Source: a virus. Taken from it: a stretch of DNA of 41,575 bases. The translations under genes were made by a program, and so were the position numbers. Where the stretch lies: positions 1 through 41,575 of IMG/VR virus record IMGVR_UViG_3300029286_000102; one strand, given 5' to 3'. Shown here one piece after another: positions 25,217 to 32,810 of this stretch; the first letter of the stretch is position 1, and the number at the start of each line of letters is the position of its first letter. The notes beneath the pieces are model-generated. The model was not told the origin of the DNA. It saw only the letters and a list, made by a program, of their open reading frames with translations, and searched no databases.

Positions 25217-25474
25217 ATGCCTAATATTAAACAAAAATCAATAATTAAGTTAACTCCTCATCCTACTTTGGTTGAAGAATTACAAAAACAAATAATAAAA
25301 AATGGTGGTCTAAAAATCACTGGTTTTGGTATGTTCAAACTTAAAAGAACAAAGGGGTCTAAAAATGCTTTGAACCCTTACAGTCAGAAAAGACAAAAGT
25401 TCTCGCCTAAAACAAAGGTCAGTTTTAAGCCTGTTAAAAGCTTTAAAGAAAAAATGCAAAAATGGAAACCATAA
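25217..25474 (+). CDS. HU/IHF-like DNA-binding protein (short)
   Basis: The 85-residue product has GFGMFKLKRTKGSKNALNP and VSFKPVKSFKE, resembling the beta-arm region and C-terminus of HU/IHF proteins (GFGTFKV...NP...F.P.K...). The N-terminal helices are shorter than in standard HU. It may bend DNA in packaging or in the action of the DNA-modifying genes. The start lies eight bases after a TATAAT, so the mRNA may be leaderless or nearly so. Confidence 0.55.
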   Translation: MPNIKQKSIIKLTPHPTLVEELQKQIIKNGGLKITGFGMFKLKRTKGSKNALNPYSQKRQKFSPKTKVSFKPVKSFKEKMQKWKP

Positions 25475-25938
25475 ATTGGAAAGCAGAAATAAGAAAATTG
25501 AGTGATTTAAAAAACTGGGAAAAAAATCCAAGAAAAATCACAAAAGAAGCGTTTGATAAATTGAAAGAACGTATTTCAAAGCGTGGCTTTCACGATGTTA
25601 TTAAACTTGATACTGAAAACAATGTGCTATCAGGAAACCAACGAAAAAGGGCTTTGATTGATTTAGGAATTAAAGAAGTGAATGTTTTAGTGCCTGATAG
25701 GGAACTTACAGAAAAAGAGAAAAAAGAAATTGTTCTTGAAAGTAATTTAGATGACGGAGTTTGGGACTTTGATATTTTAGCGAATGAATTTGAGATGGAA
25801 ACATTAAATGAGGTTTCATTTCCTGATATGAGTATGTTTAATGCTGAAGGGGGTGAAGATGAACAAGGAAAATTAGATGAGTTTAAAGAAAAAGAAGAAA
25901 TAACTTGCCCTGAATGTGGTCATACATTCAGACATTAA
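25462..25938 (+). CDS. ParB-like N-terminal domain protein with zinc motif
   Basis: The 158-residue product has NPRKITKEAFDKLKERI, GFHDVIKLD and LSGNQRKRAL, the ParB/Srx nucleotide-handling domain (about 20-100). A helical linker and C-terminal CPECGHTFRH zinc site follow. In phages such genes often neighbour DNA modification genes and may act as CTPase-like or specificity factors. It overlaps the HU-like gene by 13 bases and precedes the Mom-like gene by two bases. Confidence 0.75.
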   Translation: METINWKAEIRKLSDLKNWEKNPRKITKEAFDKLKERISKRGFHDVIKLDTENNVLSGNQRKRALIDLGIKEVNVLVPDRELTEKEKKEIVLESNLDDGVWDFDILANEFEMETLNEVSFPDMSMFNAEGGEDEQGKLDEFKEKEEITCPECGHTFRH

Positions 25939-25940
25939 TT

Positions 25941-26549
25941 ATGGATGTTAAATTAAAACTTGATTGGGCTAATCATAAAGCAACAGTGTTTGCTTGTAAA
26001 AACTGGCATTATTCAAAGTCAGTCCCAGCAGGAAAACTTGTAAAAATAGGAGTTTGGGAAAATGACATCTTTCGGGGTGTCGTTTTGTTTTCAAGGGGAG
26101 CAAATAAATCAATCGGTTCACCTTATAAATTAAATCAATCACAAGTTTGTGAACTCACAAGGGTTGCTTTAAATTCTCATATTACACCAGTCACAAAAAT
26201 CATTTCAATTGCTTTGAAAATGCTTAAAAAGTTTTGCCCTGAATTAAAGTTGGTTGTTTCGTATGCTGATGTTGACCAAGGACACGAGGGGAAAATTTAT
26301 AAAGCAGGAAATTGGATTTATGAAGGATTGTTTAATGCTGGAACAATGGGGGCATTTATATTTAAAGGAAAAAAGACACATCCTAAAACAATTCATTCAA
26401 TGTATGGGACTGGTTCACAACGGATTGAGTTCTTAAAGAAAATTGACCCAAATGTTTCAGTGTTTATCACAAAGGGCAAGCACAAGTTTTTATATGTGCT
26501 AGACGAAGGAATTAGGGAGAGTATAATGAAAGGTATCAAGCGTGTGTAG
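25941..26549 (+). CDS. mom: Mom-like DNA adenine modification protein
   Basis: ATG 25941 gives 202 residues. ACKNWHYSKSVP (about 18-29), GVVLFSRGA (about 45-53), CELTRVAL (about 69-76) and SYADVDQGHEGKIYKAGNW (about 113-131) match what I recall of the GNAT-fold Mom family of phage Mu, which turns adenine into N6-carbamoylmethyladenine. If so, the protein hides phage DNA from restriction. Upstream ParB-like and HU-like genes may help. The stop overlaps a tRNA-like gene. The assignment is from memory of the family, so a profile search is the test. Confidence 0.65.
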   Translation: MDVKLKLDWANHKATVFACKNWHYSKSVPAGKLVKIGVWENDIFRGVVLFSRGANKSIGSPYKLNQSQVCELTRVALNSHITPVTKIISIALKMLKKFCPELKLVVSYADVDQGHEGKIYKAGNWIYEGLFNAGTMGAFIFKGKKTHPKTIHSMYGTGSQRIEFLKKIDPNVSVFITKGKHKFLYVLDEGIRESIMKGIKRV

Positions 26550-26610
26550 TTTAGTGGTAAAACGCCTTTATTCCATAAAGGTATCGGGGGTTCAAATCCT
26601 ACCCACACGC
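26540..26610 (+). tRNA. tRNA-Gly(UCC)-like gene with T-stem bulge
   Basis: A cloverleaf can be drawn: acceptor GCGTGTG (26540-26546) with CACACGC (26604-26610), D-arm 26549-26563, anticodon stem CCTTT/AAAGG with loop ATTCCAT and anticodon TCC, and T-loop TTCAAAT (26591-26597). The T-stem needs a bulged A (26601). CCA is not encoded and the discriminator is A. It overlaps the end of the Mom-like gene by ten bases. It reads as a functional or degenerate tRNA-Gly, or a former attachment site. Confidence 0.7.
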
Positions 26611-26644
26611 ACAATTTTAAGCCAGTTTGTCCACAGCCAGCTGG

Positions 26645-26673
26645 TTGCAATAATCAAGTAAAAGGTTTATTAT
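26645..26673 (+). promoter_or_regulatory. Strong early promoter, copy 2
   Basis: TTGCAA (26645-26650), 17 bases, TATTAT (26668-26673). The -35 and spacer nearly repeat copy 1 at 19738 (CACAGCCAG upstream, TTGCAATAATCAA, AAAGGTTTAT). It drives a second early operon starting at 26784. CCAGCTGG (a perfect palindrome) overlaps the -35. Confidence 0.8.
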
Positions 26674-26675
26674 AT

Positions 26676-26771
26676 ACACAAGGTCGGTATTATAAATTTA
26701 ACCCTTGTGTCCTTCAACTTTTCGTTCTATATATTCTCACAAGGGGTATAACAGAACGGAAAGTTAAAGGA
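26676..26771 (+). promoter_or_regulatory. Structured leader with a long hairpin and repeated CACAAGG
   Basis: 26710-26728 pairs with 26753-26771 over 19 positions (one GU, one mismatch). ACACAAGG (26676-26683), CCTTGTGT (26703-26710) and CACAAGGG (26738-26745) are copies of one short word in alternating orientation, so the middle copy can pair with either flank. It could be a mutually exclusive RNA switch or an operator. The predicted transcript start is near 26680. Confidence 0.55.
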
Positions 26772-26783
26772 ACAACTAAAACA

Positions 26784-26969
26784 ATGAGTAAAAATCAATA
26801 TGCAACATTCTGCAAAGGAGACCCATTTTCAATCAAAATGGTTGGGTCAAATGAATTTGTAAAAGAAAAAATTGATACTTTGGTTTTAGATTTTGAAGAA
26901 CCGAAGTTCGGCTATTGTGGTGAACTTTGGGATGAAGATGAATGTTTTGAACCTTGTGAAGCTTACTAA
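26784..26969 (+). CDS. Small acidic protein, function unknown
   Basis: The 61-residue product has a basic/hydrophobic start and a strongly acidic end with DEDECFEPCEAY. Two Cys sit in an acidic patch, as in several other small genes of this region. It is the first gene after the strong promoter and structured leader, so probably highly expressed soon after infection. Acidic small early proteins are often inhibitors of host proteins or DNA mimics; this is inference. Confidence 0.55.
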   Translation: MSKNQYATFCKGDPFSIKMVGSNEFVKEKIDTLVLDFEEPKFGYCGELWDEDECFEPCEAY

Positions 26970-26975
26970 TTATTA

Positions 26976-27152
26976 ATGCCAATTGGCGAATTAAATATGA
27001 AAAATGAAATCTTAAAAATCTTATTGAAACCAGTTGGTGAACGCTCTATATTGGAGTTGTTGTCTATTATCAATTTCTATCAAACTTGCACACCGCAAGA
27101 GTTCAAGTATGCTTGGGGATTGGAATTTAAGTTACGAAATGAAAACAAATAA
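26976..27152 (+). CDS. Small protein, function unknown
   Basis: ATG 26976 gives 58 residues; an inner ATG (26997) gives 51. The product is helical (VGERSILELLSIINFYQ) with aromatics. It overlaps the next gene by 14 bases. No family is recognised. Confidence 0.5.
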   Translation: MPIGELNMKNEILKILLKPVGERSILELLSIINFYQTCTPQEFKYAWGLEFKLRNENK

Positions 27153-27366
27153 TCATCAATCGTTTTGGATTTGGTATAAATTATTTTGGATTTTGTTTAT
27201 CTCTATTGTGTTTATAATTGCAGTCATAATTCCTACTGACAATGATAAAAATTTAAAAAAGATTGATGACTGTATAGATGTCGCAAATGAAGTAGGGATT
27301 GACCCAAATGACAGTCAAAGGTCGGAATTTATCAAAAATTGCTATGAAACAAATGAAGAAGAATAA
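27139..27366 (+). CDS. Small one-span membrane protein
   Basis: ATG 27139 gives 75 residues. A single hydrophobic span (FWILFISIVFIIAVII) follows 13 polar residues, and then an acidic, soluble tail. It may be an early inner-membrane protein. It overlaps both neighbours by 14 bases, suggesting translational coupling. Confidence 0.55.
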   Translation: MKTNNHQSFWIWYKLFWILFISIVFIIAVIIPTDNDKNLKKIDDCIDVANEVGIDPNDSQRSEFIKNCYETNEEE

Positions 27367-27547
27367 AATATGTTCAATTTGTTTTAAGGAATATGAAGGA
27401 TACGGAAACAATGCTAGTCCTATCAATTCAGGAAGATGCTGTGATAGTTGTGATGGGATGATTGTGATGTATGCACGAATTAATTGTGCAAGACTCTTAA
27501 TTCAAAAATCTAATGAAAAAAGAAGAACTAAAAATAAAGATAGATAA
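27353..27547 (+). CDS. Small zinc-binding protein
   Basis: ATG 27353 gives 64 residues; the frame is open upstream inside the previous gene. CSICF and CCDSC form a four-Cys zinc site around YGNNASPINSGRCC, a pattern of small phage zinc proteins I have met. The C-terminus is Arg/Lys-rich. It overlaps the next gene by 35 bases. Confidence 0.55.
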   Translation: MKKNKICSICFKEYEGYGNNASPINSGRCCDSCDGMIVMYARINCARLLIQKSNEKRRTKNKDR

Positions 27548-28187
27548 TTGTTTTAAAAATTCTGAACAAATATTGATTGATATAGGTGAATTAATACCAA
27601 TGCTTGATATTGAATTTACTGATGATAAAGATGAAAAATCAACTGTTGCAGTTGTATTGGCTACAGGTGAAAGTAAACAAGTTCGGGATACGTTCATTAG
27701 AGGTCTTGGTTTAACTTTTGGTTTAATAAAACAAACGGGAAAAATCAAAGAAGTAAGATGTGTTGCAATGATGTCAGAGGGTTGGTTTTCATCTTTACCA
27801 AAAGGTTCAGATATTTCAAAAGCCCCATTACCTTCACAAGACCCAAATAGACGTGAAATGCTTATTGCTACTGGTTTGACTGCTGACGGAATTTGTTTAA
27901 TGAGAGCAAAAGAAATGTTTAGTGTTGAAGTAAAAGGAAAAAGACATTTTACTTTGAATGATTTACCTGAAATGAATAAAGGATTTGATGACGGAAAAGC
28001 AGAGTCAAATGTTTTAAATAACTTTTTTGATGGCTATAAAAAACCAGCAGAAAAATCACAAGAACTTGAAATGTTTAAAAATGTGTTTGCTAGTTTTTCA
28101 CTTGATGAAATACTAGAAAAATCAATTAAAGTATTAACCCAACGAGTCGGTGGGCTTAATAGCGAATTTATTAATTATAAAAAATAA
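27513..28187 (+). CDS. Protein of unknown function before the MoxR-like ATPase
   Basis: The 224-residue product is alpha/beta, with a centre reading VVLATGESKQVRDTFIRGLG and an acidic helical N-terminus. It shares a one-base overlap with the MoxR-like ATPase, so it probably belongs to the same complex. I do not recognise the family. It might be a client or regulator of the ATPase; this is inferred from adjacency alone. Confidence 0.5.
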   Translation: MKKEELKIKIDNCFKNSEQILIDIGELIPMLDIEFTDDKDEKSTVAVVLATGESKQVRDTFIRGLGLTFGLIKQTGKIKEVRCVAMMSEGWFSSLPKGSDISKAPLPSQDPNRREMLIATGLTADGICLMRAKEMFSVEVKGKRHFTLNDLPEMNKGFDDGKAESNVLNNFFDGYKKPAEKSQELEMFKNVFASFSLDEILEKSIKVLTQRVGGLNSEFINYKK

Positions 28188-29110
28188 TGATGTTAGAAAA
28201 GAAAATTGAGTGGTTTAAGGTTTCAAAAAGAATTTCATTACCTAAAAATAGGGAAATAGTTGACCCTAATTTTATACCGAAGGAAATTGTTTTTGAAGAT
28301 AATAAAAAGGTTATGGAACAAGTGTCAGTTGCAATAAGTTATAAAATGCCTGTGTTATTGATTGGGGAAACAGGCACGGGAAAAACATCCCTTGTCAGAC
28401 ATCTAGCGTTTTCAACTCAAAATGCCTTTGTGCGTGTTAACCATAACGGGGGAACTACGATTGAAGATATTGTTGGGCGTTGGATTATTAACTCAAACAA
28501 TCAAACTGAATGGGTTGACGGAATATTGATTGAAGCAATGAAAAAGGGTTATTGGTTTTTGGCGGATGAAATAAACGCTGCTGGAGCTGAAATCAACTTC
28601 GTTTATCACTCCTTATTGGATGATGACGGACGTGTGATACTTGCTGAAAAGGGCAATGAAGTGGTAATACCACATCCTAATTTTAGGTTTTTCGGTGCAA
28701 TGAACCCACCAACTGAATATGCAGGAACAAAGGACTTGAATAAAGCTTTGATGTCCCGATTTATGGTGGCTCGTGTTGATTTCCCACCACCAAAAGTAGA
28801 ACAAAAGATTTTGGTCACTCGTTCAAAAATTACAGATGATGTTGCTGAACGAATGGTTAGATTTGCAGGTGAAGTAAGAACAATGCACGCCAATGAACAA
28901 ATACACTTCGTGTTATCAACTCGTGATTTATTGATGTGGGCTACAATGTTCAGAGTTTATAAAAAGTATTTAGTCAGTGCTGAAATGACTGTGTTAAATA
29001 AAATCGGACAAGATGATTTTGACGCAATTAAAGATATAATGGCGCTTCACTTCAAAACACAAGATAGCAATACGAAAACAGAAAGTGAAGAGGAAGAACC
29101 ATCTTTTTAA
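28187..29110 (+). CDS. MoxR/CbbQ-type AAA+ ATPase
   Basis: The 307-residue product has a Walker A GETGTGKT (60-67), Walker B YWFLADEIN (122-130), sensor-1-like GAMNPP and an Arg-finger-like SRFMVARVDF. This layout fits MoxR/CbbQ/NorQ AAA+ ATPases, which remodel partner proteins together with a VWA protein. A VWA gene follows two genes later. In phages such pairs resemble CobS/CobT-like modules of uncertain function. It overlaps the previous stop by one base. Confidence 0.85.
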   Translation: MMLEKKIEWFKVSKRISLPKNREIVDPNFIPKEIVFEDNKKVMEQVSVAISYKMPVLLIGETGTGKTSLVRHLAFSTQNAFVRVNHNGGTTIEDIVGRWIINSNNQTEWVDGILIEAMKKGYWFLADEINAAGAEINFVYHSLLDDDGRVILAEKGNEVVIPHPNFRFFGAMNPPTEYAGTKDLNKALMSRFMVARVDFPPPKVEQKILVTRSKITDDVAERMVRFAGEVRTMHANEQIHFVLSTRDLLMWATMFRVYKKYLVSAEMTVLNKIGQDDFDAIKDIMALHFKTQDSNTKTESEEEEPSF

Positions 29111-29114
29111 TTTT

Positions 29115-29309
29115 ATGACTATCAAAGAACTTATAGAACAATTAAATAAGTTTGGTGAAGATGAAGAAGTTTGTATTTCAGGAGACCCCGAAGGCAATGA
29201 CATAAGGACACTTTCTTATGTCAGCCTTGAAGGGCTTGGAATATATGAAGACCCTGACAAAGATATACAAAAGGTCGTAATTTATCCAACAGATGAAATT
29301 TTAAATTAA
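29115..29309 (+). CDS. Small acidic protein between ATPase and VWA gene
   Basis: ATG 29115 in an A+T-rich context gives 64 residues; the open frame begins upstream in the ATPase gene. The product is acidic, starts MTIKELIEQLNKFGEDEEV, and resembles small phage proteins with the pattern of a QLxxFxxDxxV start. Its place within the MoxR-VWA pair suggests it is co-expressed and may modulate the complex. Confidence 0.55.
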   Translation: MTIKELIEQLNKFGEDEEVCISGDPEGNDIRTLSYVSLEGLGIYEDPDKDIQKVVIYPTDEILN

Positions 29310-31333
29310 TGAGTAAAAGAACAAAAAAAAGATGGTTTAGTGATTGGGGTGGTTCAAACAACTTGTATAGTAAAACAATTGCTCAACACACAAAAAAATT
29401 AACTGAACAAAGATTATTTGATGAAGACGGATTTGAAATTTTACCTGAAGATGATTACAGTTATTCTTCTTATCACTGGGACTTAGACCAAAAATTGATT
29501 GGTGCTCCTGAAGCAAAAGACAAAAAGGAACGCTATGAAATAACAAAAACTGAATACGGCAATCAATACAGCACATATCAAAAAACAGGATATTGGGGTG
29601 GGTATTACAGACAACCACAATTAACTTATAAATATGTTCAACAGATGGCGAATACTTTATCTGCACAGCATAATATAAAAGTTGTGATTGGTAATAACTG
29701 GAATGTTGATTTATTACATAAAACACTCACATATAATCCTGCTTCATTGATTTACGGAACTAAAGCAGAATTACTTGCTACTTTAATGCACGAAATTGGA
29801 AAACTCCGATACGTGACTCATTCATCTTTATTAAGAAATAAATACATAATGATGTATGAACAACCAGCAAAAGAAGTTTTATCTGTGTATGAAGATTTGA
29901 GAACTGACTATTTAATGTTGAAGGCGTATGAAAGTGCTTCTGAAATATATGAGTCAGTAATCCCAACAGTTGAAAAACAAGTGAAAGGTTATGTTGATTA
30001 CGGAAAATCATTTAGACAACTTGTTGAACAAATACCTAAAAATGTTTATCAACAAATAATTTCAAATCACACTGACTCAATGTCAGACCACAATGTTCAT
30101 CCTGATGACCCACAATTGAAAGAACAACTATTAAAAACATTTGGAACAAGTGAATTAGATAAAGTAGAAGCTGGGCTAAAAGAAATTCAAAATAAAGCCA
30201 TAACAACTGGAAGTATTTATGAATACTGCGGTGAAATGTTGTCAGTGATGTATGACCTTGATGAACAAGGACATCAGAAGTTTGATAACATTAAAGAAAA
30301 GGTTGAAAAGACAATTGATACAATTGAACCTTCAAAAAAATTAAATGAGTCACAAGAATTATCTGATTATCTTGATAGCACAACATATCCAATTATTGAG
30401 GATTTATTGAAAGACGCTAAGAAACAAAATGACGCTATACAACAAGCATTTCCACAAATGCCTGAACAAATAATGAAACAGATAATGCAAGGCATTAATA
30501 ACAATCTTGGACGAGGTGGTCAAAAAGGTGTAAATGTTGACCAAGACGAGAATATGAACACTCGTAATTCAGGGCAAACAACATCCACAGTTCCACCTGA
30601 ATGGCAGGATGGTGACTATAAAACGCTCAAGGACAGTGTTTCTATGGAAATTAAGCAATTGGTCAATCGGCTCACATTTCTACGCAGGGAGGAGCTTACA
30701 GTGCGATATGAGGGCGACCAGAAGCGAGGCAAGCTTCATTCAAAGAAACTTTACAAGGTTTCACACGGGTCAAGACGATTATTTAAGAGAAAACTTGAAA
30801 ATACGGACACAATTAGGTCATTTGCCTTTTCAGTCCTTTTGGATGTATCAGGCTCAATGTCAGGGGCAAGAATTACACATTGCACACGAGCATTAATAAT
30901 TTTGGCTGAAGTGTTTAAGAAAATGGATATACCTTTTGAATTGATTACATTTTCCGATGGTGCAAAGACAATCAAACCTTTTGCAAAAGAAATTGACAAA
31001 AATATGGAAAAATCAATTGGTGGATTAGTTAAGTATTCAGGTGGTGGAACTAACCTTGATAGGGGTCTGGATGAGTCAAAAATACACTCACAAGCCGAGA
31101 AAAACAAAGTTGTGATAGTTCTTACGGATGGGGGTGTTGGTGATATGAAATGGTTTGACCGAACATACTTTATTCCTTGGTTAAAAAAGGGTATAAAATC
31201 TGTTGTTTTCGGTGTAGAATGTGAAAGTGAAATGAAAAATCTATGTATGGGTAATAGCCGATTGCTTGATAATGCTTCACAATTACCTGTTGAGTTTAGT
31301 AATTTATTGAAATCATTAATTAAAAGAAAATAA
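29309..31333 (+). CDS. VWA-domain protein, MoxR partner, with degenerate HExxH
   Basis: The 674-residue product has a C-terminal VWA domain with MIDAS residues DVSGSMSG (about 512-519), a Thr in SGGGTNLDRGL and an Asp in VLTDGGVGD. In the N-terminal half, HEIGKLRYVTH (161-171) looks like a zinc metallopeptidase motif whose second His is Lys. YEDLRTDYL follows about 40 residues later, as in CobT-like/DUF2201 proteins. It would bind metal through MIDAS and deliver substrates to the AAA+ partner. Its start overlaps the previous stop by one base. Confidence 0.8.
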   Translation: MSKRTKKRWFSDWGGSNNLYSKTIAQHTKKLTEQRLFDEDGFEILPEDDYSYSSYHWDLDQKLIGAPEAKDKKERYEITKTEYGNQYSTYQKTGYWGGYYRQPQLTYKYVQQMANTLSAQHNIKVVIGNNWNVDLLHKTLTYNPASLIYGTKAELLATLMHEIGKLRYVTHSSLLRNKYIMMYEQPAKEVLSVYEDLRTDYLMLKAYESASEIYESVIPTVEKQVKGYVDYGKSFRQLVEQIPKNVYQQIISNHTDSMSDHNVHPDDPQLKEQLLKTFGTSELDKVEAGLKEIQNKAITTGSIYEYCGEMLSVMYDLDEQGHQKFDNIKEKVEKTIDTIEPSKKLNESQELSDYLDSTTYPIIEDLLKDAKKQNDAIQQAFPQMPEQIMKQIMQGINNNLGRGGQKGVNVDQDENMNTRNSGQTTSTVPPEWQDGDYKTLKDSVSMEIKQLVNRLTFLRREELTVRYEGDQKRGKLHSKKLYKVSHGSRRLFKRKLENTDTIRSFAFSVLLDVSGSMSGARITHCTRALIILAEVFKKMDIPFELITFSDGAKTIKPFAKEIDKNMEKSIGGLVKYSGGGTNLDRGLDESKIHSQAEKNKVVIVLTDGGVGDMKWFDRTYFIPWLKKGIKSVVFGVECESEMKNLCMGNSRLLDNASQLPVEFSNLLKSLIKRK

Positions 31334-31334
31334 T

Positions 31335-31859
31335 ATGACACCAGACGAAGAAAACATAAGAATAAAATCAATCAACATTCCTTCACCAAGAAGTATGGGG
31401 AAAAATACTCAGAAGAAATTTTATGATTTAATGAAGGAAATGAGAAACTTCACTGGTGCTCCTGCACAAGGTCAATCTTTTAATAGAATGAATTACGAAG
31501 AATACAAATATAAAGAACGTGACCCACTTATTTTGTTTTATGGTTTCAATGGAATGTTGGCACAAAAATATTCTGTTATTAGAGATATGACAGCTGATGA
31601 AATAACTGTGCGTATGCAGATTGCTGGTGATAAAGTTCCTTATTCAATTAAAGAAGGTGTCCCTTTTGGGATTGTTATAAATCAAATGAAAGACACACCA
31701 AACGCTTTAAGTGAAATATCTTTTGATGACGCTATGAACATTATTAGAATAGGCATTGAGAAACTTAAGGTTGAAGAGTTTATAGATGCCGATGAAGATG
31801 AGTTTGATGATAATTGTGTGGAAGCCTGTAAACCAGGATTACACGCCTGTGGAAAATGA
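31335..31859 (+). CDS. Protein of unknown function with C-terminal Cys cluster
   Basis: The 174-residue product is alpha/beta with a helical acidic end and a short cluster DDNCVEACKPGLHACGK. An almost identical C-x3-C-x4-H-x-C cluster occurs in the protein at 32146. This may be a small metal-binding or partner-recognition tag. It starts one base after the VWA stop, so it is likely in that operon. Confidence 0.5.
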   Translation: MTPDEENIRIKSINIPSPRSMGKNTQKKFYDLMKEMRNFTGAPAQGQSFNRMNYEEYKYKERDPLILFYGFNGMLAQKYSVIRDMTADEITVRMQIAGDKVPYSIKEGVPFGIVINQMKDTPNALSEISFDDAMNIIRIGIEKLKVEEFIDADEDEFDDNCVEACKPGLHACGK

Positions 31860-32149
31860 AAGAAATAATTGATATTGGTGATAGTGTAATTTGTGATATT
31901 TGTGGTGAAGATTATACAAATAGCACATTGTCAGGGGGTTGGTTGTTTGGTTCAAGTGCTTATTGTCCTTTATGTGCAACACCTGAAGCACTTGAAAAGA
32001 TAAGGGGTTATAACGAAGAGAAATATTTGAAGTCATTTTGTCCTATACATTTAAGTTTCAAAGATTGGGTTTTAGAATTAAGGGGTGGAAATAATCAAAT
32101 TATTACTTTAACAGGTCAGGATTTTGATGACTGGCTTAAAAAACGATGA
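31856..32149 (+). CDS. Zinc-ribbon protein
   Basis: The 97-residue product has CDICG and CPLCA (about residues 13-17 and 37-41) plus FCPIHLSFKDWV. It resembles a common small phage zinc protein with the GGWLFGSSAYCPLC pattern. It overlaps both neighbours by four bases. Function unknown; a nucleic-acid or regulatory role is plausible. Confidence 0.6.
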   Translation: MKEIIDIGDSVICDICGEDYTNSTLSGGWLFGSSAYCPLCATPEALEKIRGYNEEKYLKSFCPIHLSFKDWVLELRGGNNQIITLTGQDFDDWLKKR

Positions 32150-32478
32150 TTGACGTTGAATGGGAAGAACCAATTGAAGATGAAATGGATGATAACTGTG
32201 TTTTAGGTTGTATTCCTGGTGACCATAAATGCGACAAACACAAAATTGCTGAAATTAAACTTATTCAAATTGGTAGAGGTAAAGTGAATGAAACTTTTAC
32301 TTTAGCATTGAATGGAAGGACAGAAGAACAACTTGCTGAAATTGCTTTAGAAAAATGTAAAAAATATCTTGCAAGTAATGATGTTGAACTTGAACCTGAT
32401 GAAGTCAAAGGAAGTGGATTTTGGAAATTAAGGGTCGGTATGGGTTATCACGTTGGTGATGTTGAAATAAAATTATGA
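32146..32478 (+). CDS. Protein with N-terminal Cys cluster
   Basis: The 110-residue product opens with an acidic stretch (DVEWEEPIEDEMDDN) and the cluster DDNCVLGCIPGDHKCDK, shared with 31335. An alpha/beta body with AEIALEKCKKYLASND follows. It overlaps neighbours by four bases. The shared cluster suggests a common partner or metal. Confidence 0.5.
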   Translation: MIDVEWEEPIEDEMDDNCVLGCIPGDHKCDKHKIAEIKLIQIGRGKVNETFTLALNGRTEEQLAEIALEKCKKYLASNDVELEPDEVKGSGFWKLRVGMGYHVGDVEIKL

Positions 32479-32810
32479 AAAACATAGAAGAAAAAAGAGA
32501 AAAATTGCACGACTTTTTAAGGAAAATGCCTTTTCCTACTGCTTCAATGAAAGAAATTGCTGATGATAAAGAAGCGACGATGTGTGTTTCAAGGGTTGAA
32601 GATTATGACCCTGAAGACAATGATGTTTGGAAACTTGATGTGAACAAATCTTTTCCTCGTGGGGGATTGAACTGTTTTAATTGTCAGTCCCCTTGTGTAA
32701 TGAGTAATGGTTTATATGAAGCGTTTAAAGCAAATACAAATAGTCCAAAAGTAATTTGCAACAGATGTGTTATTGAAGAAATGAAAAAACAATGCGAAGT
32801 CTTGAAATAA
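32475..32810 (+). CDS. Zinc-binding protein, function unknown
   Basis: The 111-residue product has CFNCQSPC and CNRC in its second half, giving a zinc site, and a helical charged N-terminus. It overlaps the next gene by 19 bases. The family is not recognised. Confidence 0.5.
   Translation: MKNIEEKREKLHDFLRKMPFPTASMKEIADDKEATMCVSRVEDYDPEDNDVWKLDVNKSFPRGGLNCFNCQSPCVMSNGLYEAFKANTNSPKVICNRCVIEEMKKQCEVLK

Noticed and set aside
26540-26610. tRNA end as an active attachment site
   Set aside because: No integrase gene was recognised, so integration is unsupported.
27034-27138. N-terminal extension of the membrane protein at 27139
   Set aside because: The extension overlaps the better-supported frame 26976-27152, and ATG 27139 gives a normal one-span protein.
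30751-31371. A 206-residue minus-strand frame
   Set aside because: It lies opposite the VWA domain whose MIDAS motifs are clear on the + strand.
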